Below, piece after piece: positions 7,677 through 16,504 of a DNA stretch of 64,000 bases. The notes below the pieces were generated by a model that made no database searches, was not told where the DNA came from, and saw only the letters and a list, made by a program, of their open reading frames with translations. The stretch covers positions 62,001 through 126,000 of the forward strand of contig NZ_JARULC010000003.1 in NCBI RefSeq assembly GCF_029688625.1, read 5' to 3'. The translations under genes and the position numbers were made by a program. Positions within the stretch are counted from its first letter, which is position 1. Every line of letters starts with the position of its first letter. The stretch is from Qipengyuania marincola. GTDB lineage: Bacteria > Pseudomonadota > Alphaproteobacteria > Sphingomonadales > Sphingomonadaceae.

Positions 7677-10600
7677 ATGCCTGACCTCTCCCGCATTCTC
7701 AAGGCAAGCCAGCCTCTCACCCTGGCGCAGGTGGCGCGCGGAGCACAGCCGCTGGTCATGGCCGACCTCGCGCGTGCGAGCGAGGGACGCGCCGTCTTCA
7801 TCGCGCCGGACGATGCGGCCATGCGCAACGTCGCCGATGCTGCAGCATTCTTCGCGCCCGAACTGGAGGTCATCGAATTCCCTGCATGGGACTCGCTTCC
7901 CTACGACCGAGCCAGCCCGGCTCTTGCGATAAGCGCCCGTCGTCTGGCGGCGTTGCATCGATTGCAATCGGGCAAGGGGTCGCGGCAATTGCTGGTCACG
8001 ACGGCCAACGCCATCCTCCAGCGTGTGCTCACCCCGTTCCGCATTCGCGAGAGCGTCCGCGAATTCAAGCCCGGCACCGAGATCGGCCGCGAGAGCCTGT
8101 CCGCCCTGCTCCAGCGCCAGGGCTACAGCCGCACCGATACGGTCATCGACAAGGGCGAATACGCGATCCGCGGTTCGATCGTAGACGTCTTCCCCAGCGG
8201 CATGGACGAGGCACTGCGACTGGATTTCTTCGGCGACGAACTGGAAAGCCTGCGCAGCTTCGATCCGAACACGCAGATGAGCACTGGGCGGCTCGACAAC
8301 CACCTGCTACTTCCCGCGAGCGAAGCCTTGCTCGACGAGGACAGCATCAAGCGTTTCCGCACCCGCTATCGCGAGATGTTTGGCGCAAACGCCACGCAAG
8401 ATCCGCTATATGAGGCTGTGAGCGAAGGCCGTCGCCTCGCCGGCATGGAGCACTGGCTACCTCTGTTCGAGGACAAGCTGGTCACCTTGTTCGACCATCT
8501 TGGCAAGGACGATGTCGTGGTGATCGACAATGCCTCGCTCGCCGCGGCGGAAGAACGGCTGAAGGACATCGGCGACTATCACGAGCAGCGCACCGCAATC
8601 ACCGGACAGGCGAAGGGTAATTACCGGCCGCTGAGGCCTGATGCGCTCTATCTTACCGACGACGAGTTCAGATCGGCGCTCAAGGATGCCCCGGCGCATC
8701 GCGCAACCGCTTTTGACGAGCCGGATGGCGAGAAGGTGATCGATTTCGCCTTCCGCTCGGGCCGCGACTTCGCCCCGGAACGTGCACGAGGCGACAATGT
8801 TTATCCGGTCCTCGCCGACTACCTGAAGGCGCTGGCAAAGGCCGGCAAACGCCCGCTTCTTGCAGCATATTCCAAGGGCAGCCGCTCGCGCATCGCCTCG
8901 ATCCTTGGGGAAGCTGGCGTCAACGTGCAGCTGGCCGATAGCTGGCAGGAAGCGCTCGGCCAGTCGGCAAAAGGCAAACCTTCGGCAATGATCCTGCCGG
9001 TCGAGGCGAGTTTCGCCAATGACGAGATGGAGCTGTTAACCGAGCAGGATATCCTTGGCGACCGGCTCGTACGCCGCAAGCGAAAGCGGAAAGATGCCGA
9101 CGCCTTCCTCGCCGAACTGCAGGCCCTGAGTGTTGGCGACCTGATCGTCCATACCGAGCATGGCATCGGGAAGTACCTCGGCCTCGAACCCATCCCGGTC
9201 GGCAAGTCCAAGCACGATTGCGTGCAGCTGGAATACAAGGGTGGCGACAAGCTGTTCATACCAGTCGAGAATATCGACGTGCTCAGCCGGTATGGCTCGT
9301 CGGAAGAGGCCGTCCAGCTTGACCGGCTTGGCGGCGAAGCTTGGCAAAAACGCCGCGCCCGCCTGAAGGAGCGCATTCGCGAAATCGCCGGCGAGCTCAT
9401 GCAGGTGGCTGCCCAGCGCGCCTTGAAGAAAGCGCCCGTTCTGGAAGTGGAGGACGGCAGCTACAACCAGTTCCTCGACCGCTTCCAGTACGAGGAAACC
9501 GACGATCAGGAACGCGCGATCGAGGACGTACTACGCGATCTTGAAAGCGGCAAGCCGATGGACCGGCTCGTCTGCGGCGATGTCGGCTTCGGCAAGACGG
9601 AGGTCGCCCTGCGCGCAGCTTTCGTCGCGGCGATGAACGGCCAGCAGGTTGCCGTCGTCGCGCCCACCACCCTCCTCGCCCGCCAGCATTTCGAGAACTT
9701 CTCGCAACGCTTCAACGGCTTCCCTCTCAAGGTCGGGCGGCTTTCCCGCCTCGTCCCGGCAAAAGAAATGAAGGAGACGCGCGAAGGTCTGGAAAAGGGC
9801 GATGTCGACATCGTTGTCGGCACGCACGCGATCCTGTCCAAGCAGACGAAGTTCAAGAACCTCGGCCTCGTGATCGTGGACGAGGAGCAGCGGTTCGGCG
9901 TGACGCACAAGGAGAAGCTCAAGCAGCTGCGCGCCGATGTGCACATGCTCACGCTCACCGCCACGCCGATCCCGCGCACGCTGCAGATGGCGATGACGGG
10001 CCTGCGCGAGCTCTCGACCATCCAGACCCCGCCGATCGATCGCCTTGCCGTCCGTACCTATGTGATGGAGTGGGACGACATGGTGATGCGCGAAGCCCTG
10101 CTTCGCGAACATCATCGCGGCGGGCAGAGCTTCATCGTGGTGCCGCGCATCTCCGACATGGAACAGGTCTCGGACTGGCTCCACGAGAACGTCCCCGAGG
10201 TGAAATTCGTGGCCGCCCACGGCCAGATGGGCGCAGGCGAGATCGAAGAGCGGATGAGTGCCTTCTACGAGGGCAAATATGACGTGCTGCTCGCAACCAC
10301 GATCGTCGAGAGCGGCCTCGACCTTCCGAGCGCGAACACCATCATCATCCACCGCGCAGATATTTTCGGCCTCGCCCAGCTCTACCAGCTGCGCGGGCGA
10401 GTGGGCCGCGCGAAGCTGCGCGCCTATGCCTATCTCACCTATGCTGCCGACACGCAGCTGAGCGAAGTCGCGGAAAAGCGTCTGAAGGTGTTGGGCGACC
10501 TCGACAGCCTCGGCGCGGGCTTCCAGCTTGCCAGTCACGATCTCGACATTCGCGGCGCAGGCAATCTGCTGGGCGACGAACAGTCCGGCCACATCCGCGA

Positions 10601-11168
10601 AGTCGGTTTCGAACTTTACCAGTCGATGCTGGAAGATGCGATCCTGGCCGCCAAGGCGGGCGAGCTGGGTCTCGAGGCCAAGCCCGAGCGCGTCAGTCCG
10701 CAGATCACGGTCGATGCACCGATCATGATCCCGGAGGATTATGTGCCGGACCTAGCCGTTCGCATGGCGCTCTATCGCCGCCTCAACGATGCGCAGGACA
10801 AGGCCGAGATCGAAGCGCTCGCTGCCGAGATGATCGACCGCTTCGGCGAACTGCCGGCCGCGACGGCCAACCTCGTGCGCCTCATCGAGATCAAGCATCA
10901 GGCGATGGAGGCCAATATCGCCAAGATCGACGTGGGCGCGCAGGGCACACTGGTGACCTTCCACAACGACGACTTCCCCGATGGCCCCGGCCTGATCGCC
11001 TACGTCGATCGTCTTCAGGGAACCGCGCGGCTGCGGCCGGACATGAAGCTTGTCATCAGCCGTGCATGGAACTCGCCGGAAAGCAGGCTCAACGGCCTGT
11101 TCCAGCTGACCAAGGGACTATCGGGCATCGTGCGCAAGGCACGCAAGCAGGAGAAACAGGCGGCCTAG
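7677..11168 (+). CDS. mfd: transcription-repair coupling factor Mfd
   Basis: Removes RNA polymerase stalled at DNA lesions and recruits UvrA. About 1163 residues, as usual. An N-terminal UvrB-like region (about 1-450) is followed by the RNA-polymerase-interacting domain (DLIVHTEHGIGKYLGLEPI). The RecG-like translocase has Walker A GDVGFGKT, DEEQRFGV, TATPIPRTL and QLRGRVGRA, and a C-terminal TRCF domain ends the protein. ATG 7677 is preceded by AAGGA at good spacing, which favours it over GTG 7641. Its last 4 bases overlap the convergent EAL gene. Confidence 0.97.
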   Translation: MPDLSRILKASQPLTLAQVARGAQPLVMADLARASEGRAVFIAPDDAAMRNVADAAAFFAPELEVIEFPAWDSLPYDRASPALAISARRLAALHRLQSGKGSRQLLVTTANAILQRVLTPFRIRESVREFKPGTEIGRESLSALLQRQGYSRTDTVIDKGEYAIRGSIVDVFPSGMDEALRLDFFGDELESLRSFDPNTQMSTGRLDNHLLLPASEALLDEDSIKRFRTRYREMFGANATQDPLYEAVSEGRRLAGMEHWLPLFEDKLVTLFDHLGKDDVVVIDNASLAAAEERLKDIGDYHEQRTAITGQAKGNYRPLRPDALYLTDDEFRSALKDAPAHRATAFDEPDGEKVIDFAFRSGRDFAPERARGDNVYPVLADYLKALAKAGKRPLLAAYSKGSRSRIASILGEAGVNVQLADSWQEALGQSAKGKPSAMILPVEASFANDEMELLTEQDILGDRLVRRKRKRKDADAFLAELQALSVGDLIVHTEHGIGKYLGLEPIPVGKSKHDCVQLEYKGGDKLFIPVENIDVLSRYGSSEEAVQLDRLGGEAWQKRRARLKERIREIAGELMQVAAQRALKKAPVLEVEDGSYNQFLDRFQYEETDDQERAIEDVLRDLESGKPMDRLVCGDVGFGKTEVALRAAFVAAMNGQQVAVVAPTTLLARQHFENFSQRFNGFPLKVGRLSRLVPAKEMKETREGLEKGDVDIVVGTHAILSKQTKFKNLGLVIVDEEQRFGVTHKEKLKQLRADVHMLTLTATPIPRTLQMAMTGLRELSTIQTPPIDRLAVRTYVMEWDDMVMREALLREHHRGGQSFIVVPRISDMEQVSDWLHENVPEVKFVAAHGQMGAGEIEERMSAFYEGKYDVLLATTIVESGLDLPSANTIIIHRADIFGLAQLYQLRGRVGRAKLRAYAYLTYAADTQLSEVAEKRLKVLGDLDSLGAGFQLASHDLDIRGAGNLLGDEQSGHIREVGFELYQSMLEDAILAAKAGELGLEAKPERVSPQITVDAPIMIPEDYVPDLAVRMALYRRLNDAQDKAEIEALAAEMIDRFGELPAATANLVRLIEIKHQAMEANIAKIDVGAQGTLVTFHNDDFPDGPGLIAYVDRLQGTARLRPDMKLVISRAWNSPESRLNGLFQLTKGLSGIVRKARKQEKQAA

Positions 11169-12499
11169 CCTTCAACCAGACGCAGGAAGGCTTCCGCGCT
11201 CATCGGCTCGGCGCGCAGAAAACCCTGATAATATTCGCAACCCTCCGCTGCGACCAGCGCGCGCTGTGCTTCGGTTTCGACGCCCTCCACGACCACGGCG
11301 AGATCCAGCGCGTTGGCCATGGCGATGATCGCGCGAAATACTGCGAGATCGCGCTCGTCCTCCAGCACGCCGTCGATCATCGAGCGGTCGAGCTTGATAC
11401 AATCGATCGGCAGCACCTTGAGATAGCGGAAATTGCAGAATCCCGCCCCGAAATCGTCCAGCGCAAGCCTGATATCGAGCACCTTGAGCTGGTCGAGCAC
11501 GTGCCCGACACGGTCGAGGTCGGCCAGCAGGACCTGCTCGATGATCTCAAGCGTGATCCGGGCAAGCGAGAAGCCGGTGCGCTCTGCGAGTCGCGCAAAT
11601 TCCATAGCGAAGCTGTCCGCCGCCAGATCGGCCGGCGTGATGTTGAGCGAGAGCCGCAGATGGTCTGGCCAATGCACCGCCTGTTCCAGCGCGCGCTGCG
11701 CGATGTGGCGCGATAGATGCGCGACATGGTCGGCGCGCTCGGCAATCTGGAACAGCGATCCCGCTCCGACGCGGCCAATCGTAGGATGGTGCCAGCGGGC
11801 CAGCGCCTCCGCCCCGATCATCCGCTCGTCGTCCAGGGCGTATTGCGGCTGGAAGAGAATCTCGATCTCGTCATTGTCGATTGCCGCCAGAAGGTCCGCC
11901 TCCAGCGCGCGGAACGAGCGGCCCGAAACCTCCATCTCGCCGGTCGACCAGTCGATCCGCCGCCCCTGCCCTTGCCGCATTCGGTTCGCAAGCTCGGCCA
12001 GGCGGTCGAATACCCGGTCTGCATCGTCCTTTTCGGTGACCCGCAACAAAGCGAGGCGCGGCCACAGGCGCAGGTGCGCCGCATCTTCCTGCGGGCTGGC
12101 GATCGGCATGGCAATCGCATCCGCCAGGGCTTCCGCCAGCCACTGCCAACGTTCGCGACTGCATTGCTGGCGGGAAAGGAGGAGGAAGGTACCGCCGCCC
12201 ACGCGCGCGGCGAGCCAGGCCGTGCTGTCGAGCTCGTCCGAAGCAAAATGCTTGATCCGCTGCGCCACTTCGACCAGCGCGCCATCGCCGGCGCTCTCTC
12301 CGAAAGCGACATTGACGTTGTCGATCCGGCCGAGCGTGATCATCATCGCGTGGATCGGGCAGGATATGACCTCCCGCGGCCAATCGTGCTGCCAGCGCGC
12401 AATCGTGGCCTTCGCCGCACCGAGGTCGGCGAGCCCGGTAAGGCTGTCGCGCGTATCAACGGACATGTCGTAGGGCATAGTGGCCATCGTCATTCCCAT
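11165..12499 (-). CDS. cyclic-di-GMP phosphodiesterase (degenerate GGDEF + EAL)
   Basis: Cytoplasmic protein of 444 residues with no membrane segment. An N-terminal GGDEF-like domain has GGGTF (residues 101-105) in place of GGDEF, so it cannot be a cyclase; such domains often bind GTP and tune the partner domain. The C-terminal EAL domain begins EALARW (231-236). It keeps the residues that bind metal and act in catalysis: the Asn of LSLNITP, the Glu of LEIIEQ, LALDDFGAGF, the Lys of CIKLDRS, VVVEGVE and the Gln of YYQGFL. An active phosphodiesterase degrading cyclic di-GMP to pGpG is therefore likely. Several Met codons at the N-terminus make the start uncertain. It converges on mfd with a 4-base overlap. 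Confidence 0.92.
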   Translation of the reverse strand: MGMTMATMPYDMSVDTRDSLTGLADLGAAKATIARWQHDWPREVISCPIHAMMITLGRIDNVNVAFGESAGDGALVEVAQRIKHFASDELDSTAWLAARVGGGTFLLLSRQQCSRERWQWLAEALADAIAMPIASPQEDAAHLRLWPRLALLRVTEKDDADRVFDRLAELANRMRQGQGRRIDWSTGEMEVSGRSFRALEADLLAAIDNDEIEILFQPQYALDDERMIGAEALARWHHPTIGRVGAGSLFQIAERADHVAHLSRHIAQRALEQAVHWPDHLRLSLNITPADLAADSFAMEFARLAERTGFSLARITLEIIEQVLLADLDRVGHVLDQLKVLDIRLALDDFGAGFCNFRYLKVLPIDCIKLDRSMIDGVLEDERDLAVFRAIIAMANALDLAVVVEGVETEAQRALVAAEGCEYYQGFLRAEPMSAEAFLRLVEG

Positions 12500-12616
12500 A
12501 TCGTGTTAACGTTCCATCGCGCCACCCATTTCGTTCATGTTGCCAAATGGGACGCGCGGCCATAGGGACCTCGCATGCCGGGACGCCCGGACAAGGGAGC
12601 GGAGGAACGCGCAGTC

Positions 12617-13396
12617 ATGGCCGAATTTACCCGCCTCGCCCTGCTCGTTTCCGATGCCGATCTTGCCCAGCAGGCCGCGCCCGCCTTTCAGGATATCGCT
12701 CCCTGGGTCCCGCTGGAGGATGCAGAAGCCGTGGTCGTTTTGGGCGGCGACGGCTTCATGTTGCAGACACTGCATGCCATGCTCGATGCGGAGCGAATCT
12801 TGCCCGTCTACGGCGTCAACATGGGCACGGTCGGCTTCCTGATGAACCGCAACCGGAATCCTGACACGCTGCTGACCCGGATCGGCCGGGCAAAGCCCGT
12901 CACCATCTCGCCGCTCAGCATGCAGGCAACGACCCAGGACGGCGCGCAGCATCGCTTCTGCGCCATCAACGAAGTCTCGCTCCTGCGTGAAACCCGCCAG
13001 ACTGCCAAGATCGAGGTCGACGTCGATGGCAAGGCGCGAATCAAGGAACTGGTATGCGACGGCGTCCTGCTGGCCACGCCAGCCGGATCGACAGCGTACA
13101 ACCTTTCCGCAGACGGGCCCATCCTGCCGCTGGATTCGCACCTGCTGGCACTGACGCCCATATCCGCCTTCCGGCCCCGCCGCTGGAAGGGCGCTGTCCT
13201 GCCCGACCGCAGCCGGGTGACCTTCCGCGTGAATGAACCGGCCAAGCGCCCGGTCAGCGCAGTCGCCGACCAGAAGGAATTGCGCGACGTGGCCGAGGTC
13301 AGCATCGAGATCGCGCGCGACAGCGAGCTGACGCTGCTGTTCGATCCCGGCCATGCGCTCGATGAACGCATCGTCGCGGAGCAATTCGTGGTGTGA
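12617..13396 (+). CDS. nadK: NAD kinase
   Basis: Phosphorylates NAD to NADP in the cytoplasm. GGDGFMLQTLH is the catalytic glycine-rich loop (GGDG with the catalytic Asp), GVNMGTVGFL follows, and LLATPAGSTAYNLSADGP is the NAD-binding segment. 259 residues is normal for alphaproteobacteria. ATG 12617 is preceded by GGAGGAA, a strong ribosome site, and is chosen over the in-frame ATG at 12575. The gene is single and lies just left of tRNA-Asn. Confidence 0.96.
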   Translation: MAEFTRLALLVSDADLAQQAAPAFQDIAPWVPLEDAEAVVVLGGDGFMLQTLHAMLDAERILPVYGVNMGTVGFLMNRNRNPDTLLTRIGRAKPVTISPLSMQATTQDGAQHRFCAINEVSLLRETRQTAKIEVDVDGKARIKELVCDGVLLATPAGSTAYNLSADGPILPLDSHLLALTPISAFRPRRWKGAVLPDRSRVTFRVNEPAKRPVSAVADQKELRDVAEVSIEIARDSELTLLFDPGHALDERIVAEQFVV

Positions 13397-13491
13397 ATCC
13401 AACATCGGTGCTGCACGCGGGATTTTTCCGATTTGCCCGCTTGCCAAACCGAAATCGCGCCCATATACGCGCGGCCTGCCTAACGGGCTGC

Positions 13492-13566
13492 TCCCCGATA
13501 GCTCAGCGGTAGAGTAGGTGACTGTTAATCACTTGGTCGTTGGTTCGAATCCAACTCGGGGAGCCA
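13492..13566 (+). tRNA. tRNA-Asn (anticodon GTT), island integration target
   Basis: Cloverleaf with acceptor TCCCCGA/TCGGGGA, D stem GCTC/GAGT, anticodon stem GGTGA/TCACT around loop CTGTTAA (anticodon GTT), T arm GTTGG-TTCGAAT-CCAAC, discriminator G and encoded CCA. From the anticodon loop to one base past the CCA it is repeated at 30623-30669. The gene is thus the attachment site of the 17-kb island to its right and remains intact. Confidence 0.97.
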
Positions 13567-13567
13567 C
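13521..13567 (+). repeat. attL: 47-bp repeat within tRNA-Asn
   Basis: Begins ACTGTTAATCACTTGGTCGT in the anticodon arm and ends GGGGAGCCAC just past the tRNA CCA. It is identical over 47 bases to 30623-30669; the bases flanking each copy differ, which fixes the repeat length. Confidence 0.95.
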
Positions 13568-13631
13568 ACTTTTCTGCGGTTTTCGAGGAAATCGCGAAAG
13601 GCGGAAAATCGCTTAAGCAATCACCGAGTAA

Positions 13632-13970
13632 TCACCGTCTTGCGCGCGGGGGCCTCCCCTTGCGCTTACTGCCAGCGCCGTGACGGATACGGTATAAGCG
13701 AGCGTAGGCCGACCATGGCGAGATACAGTGTCGATCGGCGAAGCGCTTAATGCCGCCATTCGAACTGCTGGCCACCATCAGCTGCACATCAAGGCGCGGG
13801 TTCCAACGGAACTCCTTATTCTCCCGGGGCACGACCTCTTCGACGATCCCGCTTTCCACTTCGGTAAGCGGCCGGACCTTCCCCAGGTCTTCGAGGATCG
13901 CCAGCATCACGTCGTAATCGAGCGTTATCTCTCTAGAGCCGCCCGCGTCGATCGGTGATTGCTGATCCAT
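13632..13970 (-). CDS. hypothetical island protein
   Basis: 112 residues, not recognised. The N-terminal half is acidic (SREITLDYDVMLAILEDL) and includes PLTEVESGIVEEVVP. The C-terminal half is basic (WSAYARLYRIRHGAGSKRKG) and ends RPPRARR, so nucleic-acid contact is possible but not shown. FADRHCISPWSAYARLYR could form a helix-turn-helix-like pair. ATG 13970 is chosen; the only longer start is a TTG at 13988. It is the first gene inside attL, divergent from the PIN-domain gene across 125 bases. Confidence 0.6.
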   Translation of the reverse strand: MDQQSPIDAGGSREITLDYDVMLAILEDLGKVRPLTEVESGIVEEVVPRENKEFRWNPRLDVQLMVASSSNGGIKRFADRHCISPWSAYARLYRIRHGAGSKRKGRPPRARR

Positions 13971-14021
13971 ACCCCTGATATAGGGCAAACTTATATCAAT
14001 GCCTACAGAGACTTACCCTAA

Positions 14022-14048
14022 GGGACGAAAGGGACAATAGGGACGAAA
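14022..14048. repeat. three tandem 9-base repeats in divergent promoter region
   Basis: GGGACGAAA, GGGACAATA and GGGACGAAA follow one another without gaps, about 50 bases upstream of the PIN-domain gene and between it and the divergent 112-residue gene. Short tandem repeats in this place could be an operator, but no regulator can be assigned. Confidence 0.4.
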
Positions 14049-14095
14049 GGCTGGCGGCGTCTTCCGCGTAGGTCTGGATAAGCTATACGAATCTG

Positions 14096-15373
14096 ATGAC
14101 CGAATCCAATATCGTCATCGATGCGAATGTCGTCCTTCACTATCAGCGTATAGACCAGATTGACTGGGTTTCCCTGACGGGGGCGAACCATTGCTCCGTC
14201 ATCGTCGTGCCGGCGCTTATGAGAGAGCTTGAGCGCAAGAAAGCGACGGGAAGTTCGGCTGTCATCAAAAAGCGCGCAGGTAAGGCAGTCGATTTCCTTG
14301 CGAAAAGAATGGACGAACCTGACCCGATCGCGCTGCGTCCAGGCTGCACCTTGTCTTTCCGCGACAATGAACCGCTGATCGATTTTCCGTCCAACCGCTT
14401 GTCGGTCTCGGTTGACGACGACCACTACATCGCGAGCGCGCTTGAAGTGGCGCAAGAGAGCAGACAGCCCACATTTATCGCGTCAGCGGACAGCGGGCTC
14501 AAGCTGAAGCTAAGAGCTCGACCGATTTCGATCCTTGTCCCACCCGAGGCGTATCGCTTGCAAGACGAAGTAGACAGCGAAACCAAAGAACTTCGAGAAG
14601 CGAAGCGTGAGCTCGAGAAGATCAAGAATGCTCGGCCGCGGCTGACCCTTCAGTTCAACGACTGTGAGGGAAAGCTCGAACTGCTATTCCCAGAGAAAAT
14701 TGCGCCGAATATCAGGACGCTTGAAGAGGTGATGCGTGATCACCCATTGAACGAAGTCGGAACCGGAGAGATCACCGCCAGCCCGCTGGGTAAAACTACC
14801 GATCTGTCCTTGCTTGGACAGGCGACGTCGCTGGCTTGGCGCGAACGAGAAAACGAGCGAATTCGTGCGTACTACGATGCCTATGATCAATATTTCTCGG
14901 AATATGAGGCATGGCTTTCGGAGCTCTGCCAGATCGATTGGATCGCCTTCCGGATAGAGAATCTCGGTGGAGCTGCGGCAACCAACGTGGGGATCACTGT
15001 AGCCGCGCCTGAAGGAACTGTTTGGATCGACGAGGATGACATTCCAGATCGGCCTAAAGAGCCTGACAAGCCATCTGCTTTCGCAATCACCAGGATTGAG
15101 CCACTGGCCTATCCCCGCAACCTAAATCCACCAAGGGATGGTGACGTCTATGTGCGAGAAGACGGCAGATCGATTTTCGCGAAATGCGGTCAACTCAATC
15201 CGGGTTGTGGACTCTCGCTCGAGAAGGCCGTCTTAAGGCTTAGCGACAGCGCAATGATCGGAACCAGTTCAAGTTTTCGCACGCGAATATCGTTTACGGA
15301 AGGCGAGCCGATCGAAGGCCAACTACCGTTTGCAATGGTCTCGGGGGGCGTAATCGAAAGAGGCGACACCTAG
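14096..15373 (+). CDS. PIN-domain protein with coiled coil and C-terminal beta-rich region
   Basis: 425 residues. Residues 1-145 look like a PIN nuclease domain of the PhoH-N-terminal type: D9 in VIDANVVLHY, E44 in VVPALMRELERKK, D107-D109 in SVDDDHYIASALE and D132 in FIASADSGLKLK give the acidic metal-binding set. A charged helix (about 152-180, ETKELREAKRELEKIK) follows as a probable coiled coil. The rest (about 180-425) has many beta-type stretches, including FRIENLGGAAATNVGITV, which resembles Ig/CARDB-like folds. No membrane segment or signal peptide is seen. PIN domains usually cut RNA. It sits next to attL, a common place for cargo genes, and converges end to end with the mini-protein operon. 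A defence or toxin role is an inference only. Confidence 0.75.
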   Translation: MTESNIVIDANVVLHYQRIDQIDWVSLTGANHCSVIVVPALMRELERKKATGSSAVIKKRAGKAVDFLAKRMDEPDPIALRPGCTLSFRDNEPLIDFPSNRLSVSVDDDHYIASALEVAQESRQPTFIASADSGLKLKLRARPISILVPPEAYRLQDEVDSETKELREAKRELEKIKNARPRLTLQFNDCEGKLELLFPEKIAPNIRTLEEVMRDHPLNEVGTGEITASPLGKTTDLSLLGQATSLAWRERENERIRAYYDAYDQYFSEYEAWLSELCQIDWIAFRIENLGGAAATNVGITVAAPEGTVWIDEDDIPDRPKEPDKPSAFAITRIEPLAYPRNLNPPRDGDVYVREDGRSIFAKCGQLNPGCGLSLEKAVLRLSDSAMIGTSSSFRTRISFTEGEPIEGQLPFAMVSGGVIERGDT

Positions 15374-15577
15374 TTAAATTCGCTCGTCCAACTCGGAAAG
15401 CACTACGACCGAGCAGGGCGTTCCTGCAAGGGCCAGCCGCTCCAAGGTATTTTTTCGAGCCTCTCCATCCTCCGCTATCACGCAAACGAGCCCGCTCGGC
15501 CGTTCCCGTTCTTCCAGGGCACCGACACGCCGCTGCAGATACCGGCCGTTCACGTTACCTGCTCCACCGGTGTCCAT
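15374..15577 (-). CDS. small coiled-coil-start protein, third of three similar mini-proteins
   Basis: 67 residues, function unknown. After a short lead the pattern YLQRRVGALEER is followed by a hydrophobic strand (GLVCVIAEDGE) and a helix (NTLERLALAG). The layout, a heptad-like RRxxxLE start followed by a short strand, is shared with the next two upstream genes. It is the last gene of the leftward operon and its coding region overlaps the preceding gene by 28 bases, so a later start is possible. The stop abuts that of the convergent PIN-domain gene. Confidence 0.5.
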   Translation of the reverse strand: MDTGGAGNVNGRYLQRRVGALEERERPSGLVCVIAEDGEARKNTLERLALAGTPCSVVVLSELDERI

Positions 15578-15777
15578 TCGATGCGCTGGATCAGCCGAAG
15601 GTCTTCATCGGTCAGGCTTTGTGCACCCTCCCCCTCCAGCTGCCTCATCGCCGCTTCCAGCTGATCAAGTTCGTCATCGGAAAGGCCGACAAGGTTCGGG
15701 CGAAGAAGGCAATTTCCCATCGGTGCGCCGCTCTCGAGAGCAGTCACCCTCGCATCAAGACTTTTCAGGTTACGCAT
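15550..15777 (-). CDS. small coiled-coil-start protein, second of three mini-proteins
   Basis: 75 residues, function unknown. MRNLKSLDARVTALESG matches the RxxxLE start of its neighbours, followed by an acidic helical stretch (LSDDELDQLEAAMRQLEGEG) and LTDEDLRLIQRIEW. It overlaps the upstream mini-protein gene by 8 bases, so translation is probably coupled. Similar small proteins are found beside DUF5681 genes in sphingomonad prophages, which is recalled knowledge and was not checked by search. Confidence 0.6.
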   Translation of the reverse strand: MRNLKSLDARVTALESGAPMGNCLLRPNLVGLSDDELDQLEAAMRQLEGEGAQSLTDEDLRLIQRIEWTPVEQVT

Positions 15778-15979
15778 TCGGCTGGCCTTTCGAAGACGGT
15801 ATCAAGTTGACAATCCACGGCTCACGATTGGCTAGATCTCCGTTGTCAGTTTCCCAGTCCTCCACCGCCTGGGCGACTGGCTGACCCTCGCGTCGAAGGA
15901 TGCAGGCAATCGACAGCGATGGCACTGCGACTCCTTCCAGTCTTTCGATCCGTCGGGACAATGCGGTCTCGCCTTTCAT
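15770..15979 (-). CDS. small coiled-coil-start protein, first of three mini-proteins
   Basis: 69 residues, function unknown. The start MKGETALSRRIERLEG is an amphipathic helix; a hydrophobic strand (SLSIACILRREGQ) and an acidic region (AVEDWETDNGDL) follow. Its ATG overlaps the stop of the DUF5681 gene by 4 bases (ATGA), so the two are co-translated. The shared plan of the three mini-proteins suggests descent from one another by tandem duplication. Confidence 0.6.
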   Translation of the reverse strand: MKGETALSRRIERLEGVAVPSLSIACILRREGQPVAQAVEDWETDNGDLANREPWIVNLIPSSKGQPNA

Positions 15980-16428
15980 GACTTCGTGTCCTCCAGCGCC
16001 TGAATGCGCTCTTCCAGTTCGCTCATGGTCACCATGGACTTATGAGCCGAAAGCACAGCCATCACGCGGCTGGCCTCGTCCGGCGTTATCTCGCCTGCTG
16101 CCATCGCATCCAGAACCGCTGATCCAGCCGCGACGGCGTCCGTTGCAGAGCGAACCTGAGGCAGTGGAAACGAGATCGGCGCATCGCGGCGTGGGGGTGC
16201 CAGCCTATCGAGACAGAGACGTAGAGCTCGCCCATCACCCGCAAGTGCGAGTTCGACAGCCTTTCGGGTCAGCTTCTCGTGCTCGCCTTCCAGTAACGCC
16301 TCGATTGCCAAGGTCACCTTGTGCCGGCTTCCTTTCTTGCTTCCGCCCAATCTATTTCCTGGCGCGAACTTCCCGTCCGTTTTTCGGCCGTCATTGTTCG
16401 GTGTTTTTCGCATAGCTAGCTTCGCCAC
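15976..16428 (-). CDS. DUF5681-type phage protein
   Basis: 150 residues. The N-terminus has the DUF5681 pattern: KTDGKFAPGNRLGGSKKGSR, then KVTLAIEALLEGEHEKLTRK, ALAGDGRALRLCLDRLAPPR and RRDAPISFPLP. Proteins of this family lie near terminase genes in prophages and have been considered small-terminase-like, but a function has not been shown. Here the gene is followed only by three mini-proteins and then a foreign gene on the other strand, so the expected large terminase is absent. The C-terminal EITPDEASRVMAVL and SELEERIQALEDTKS may form a coiled coil. ATGA overlap with the next gene. Confidence 0.7.
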   Translation of the reverse strand: MAKLAMRKTPNNDGRKTDGKFAPGNRLGGSKKGSRHKVTLAIEALLEGEHEKLTRKAVELALAGDGRALRLCLDRLAPPRRDAPISFPLPQVRSATDAVAAGSAVLDAMAAGEITPDEASRVMAVLSAHKSMVTMSELEERIQALEDTKS

Positions 16429-16504
16429 ATCCCTTCACCATTTGCCGATGCACAGCGGGGGCGATATGCTTCCCGCATGCGCAGCTTATGGCGGTTCAGA
16501 TGGG

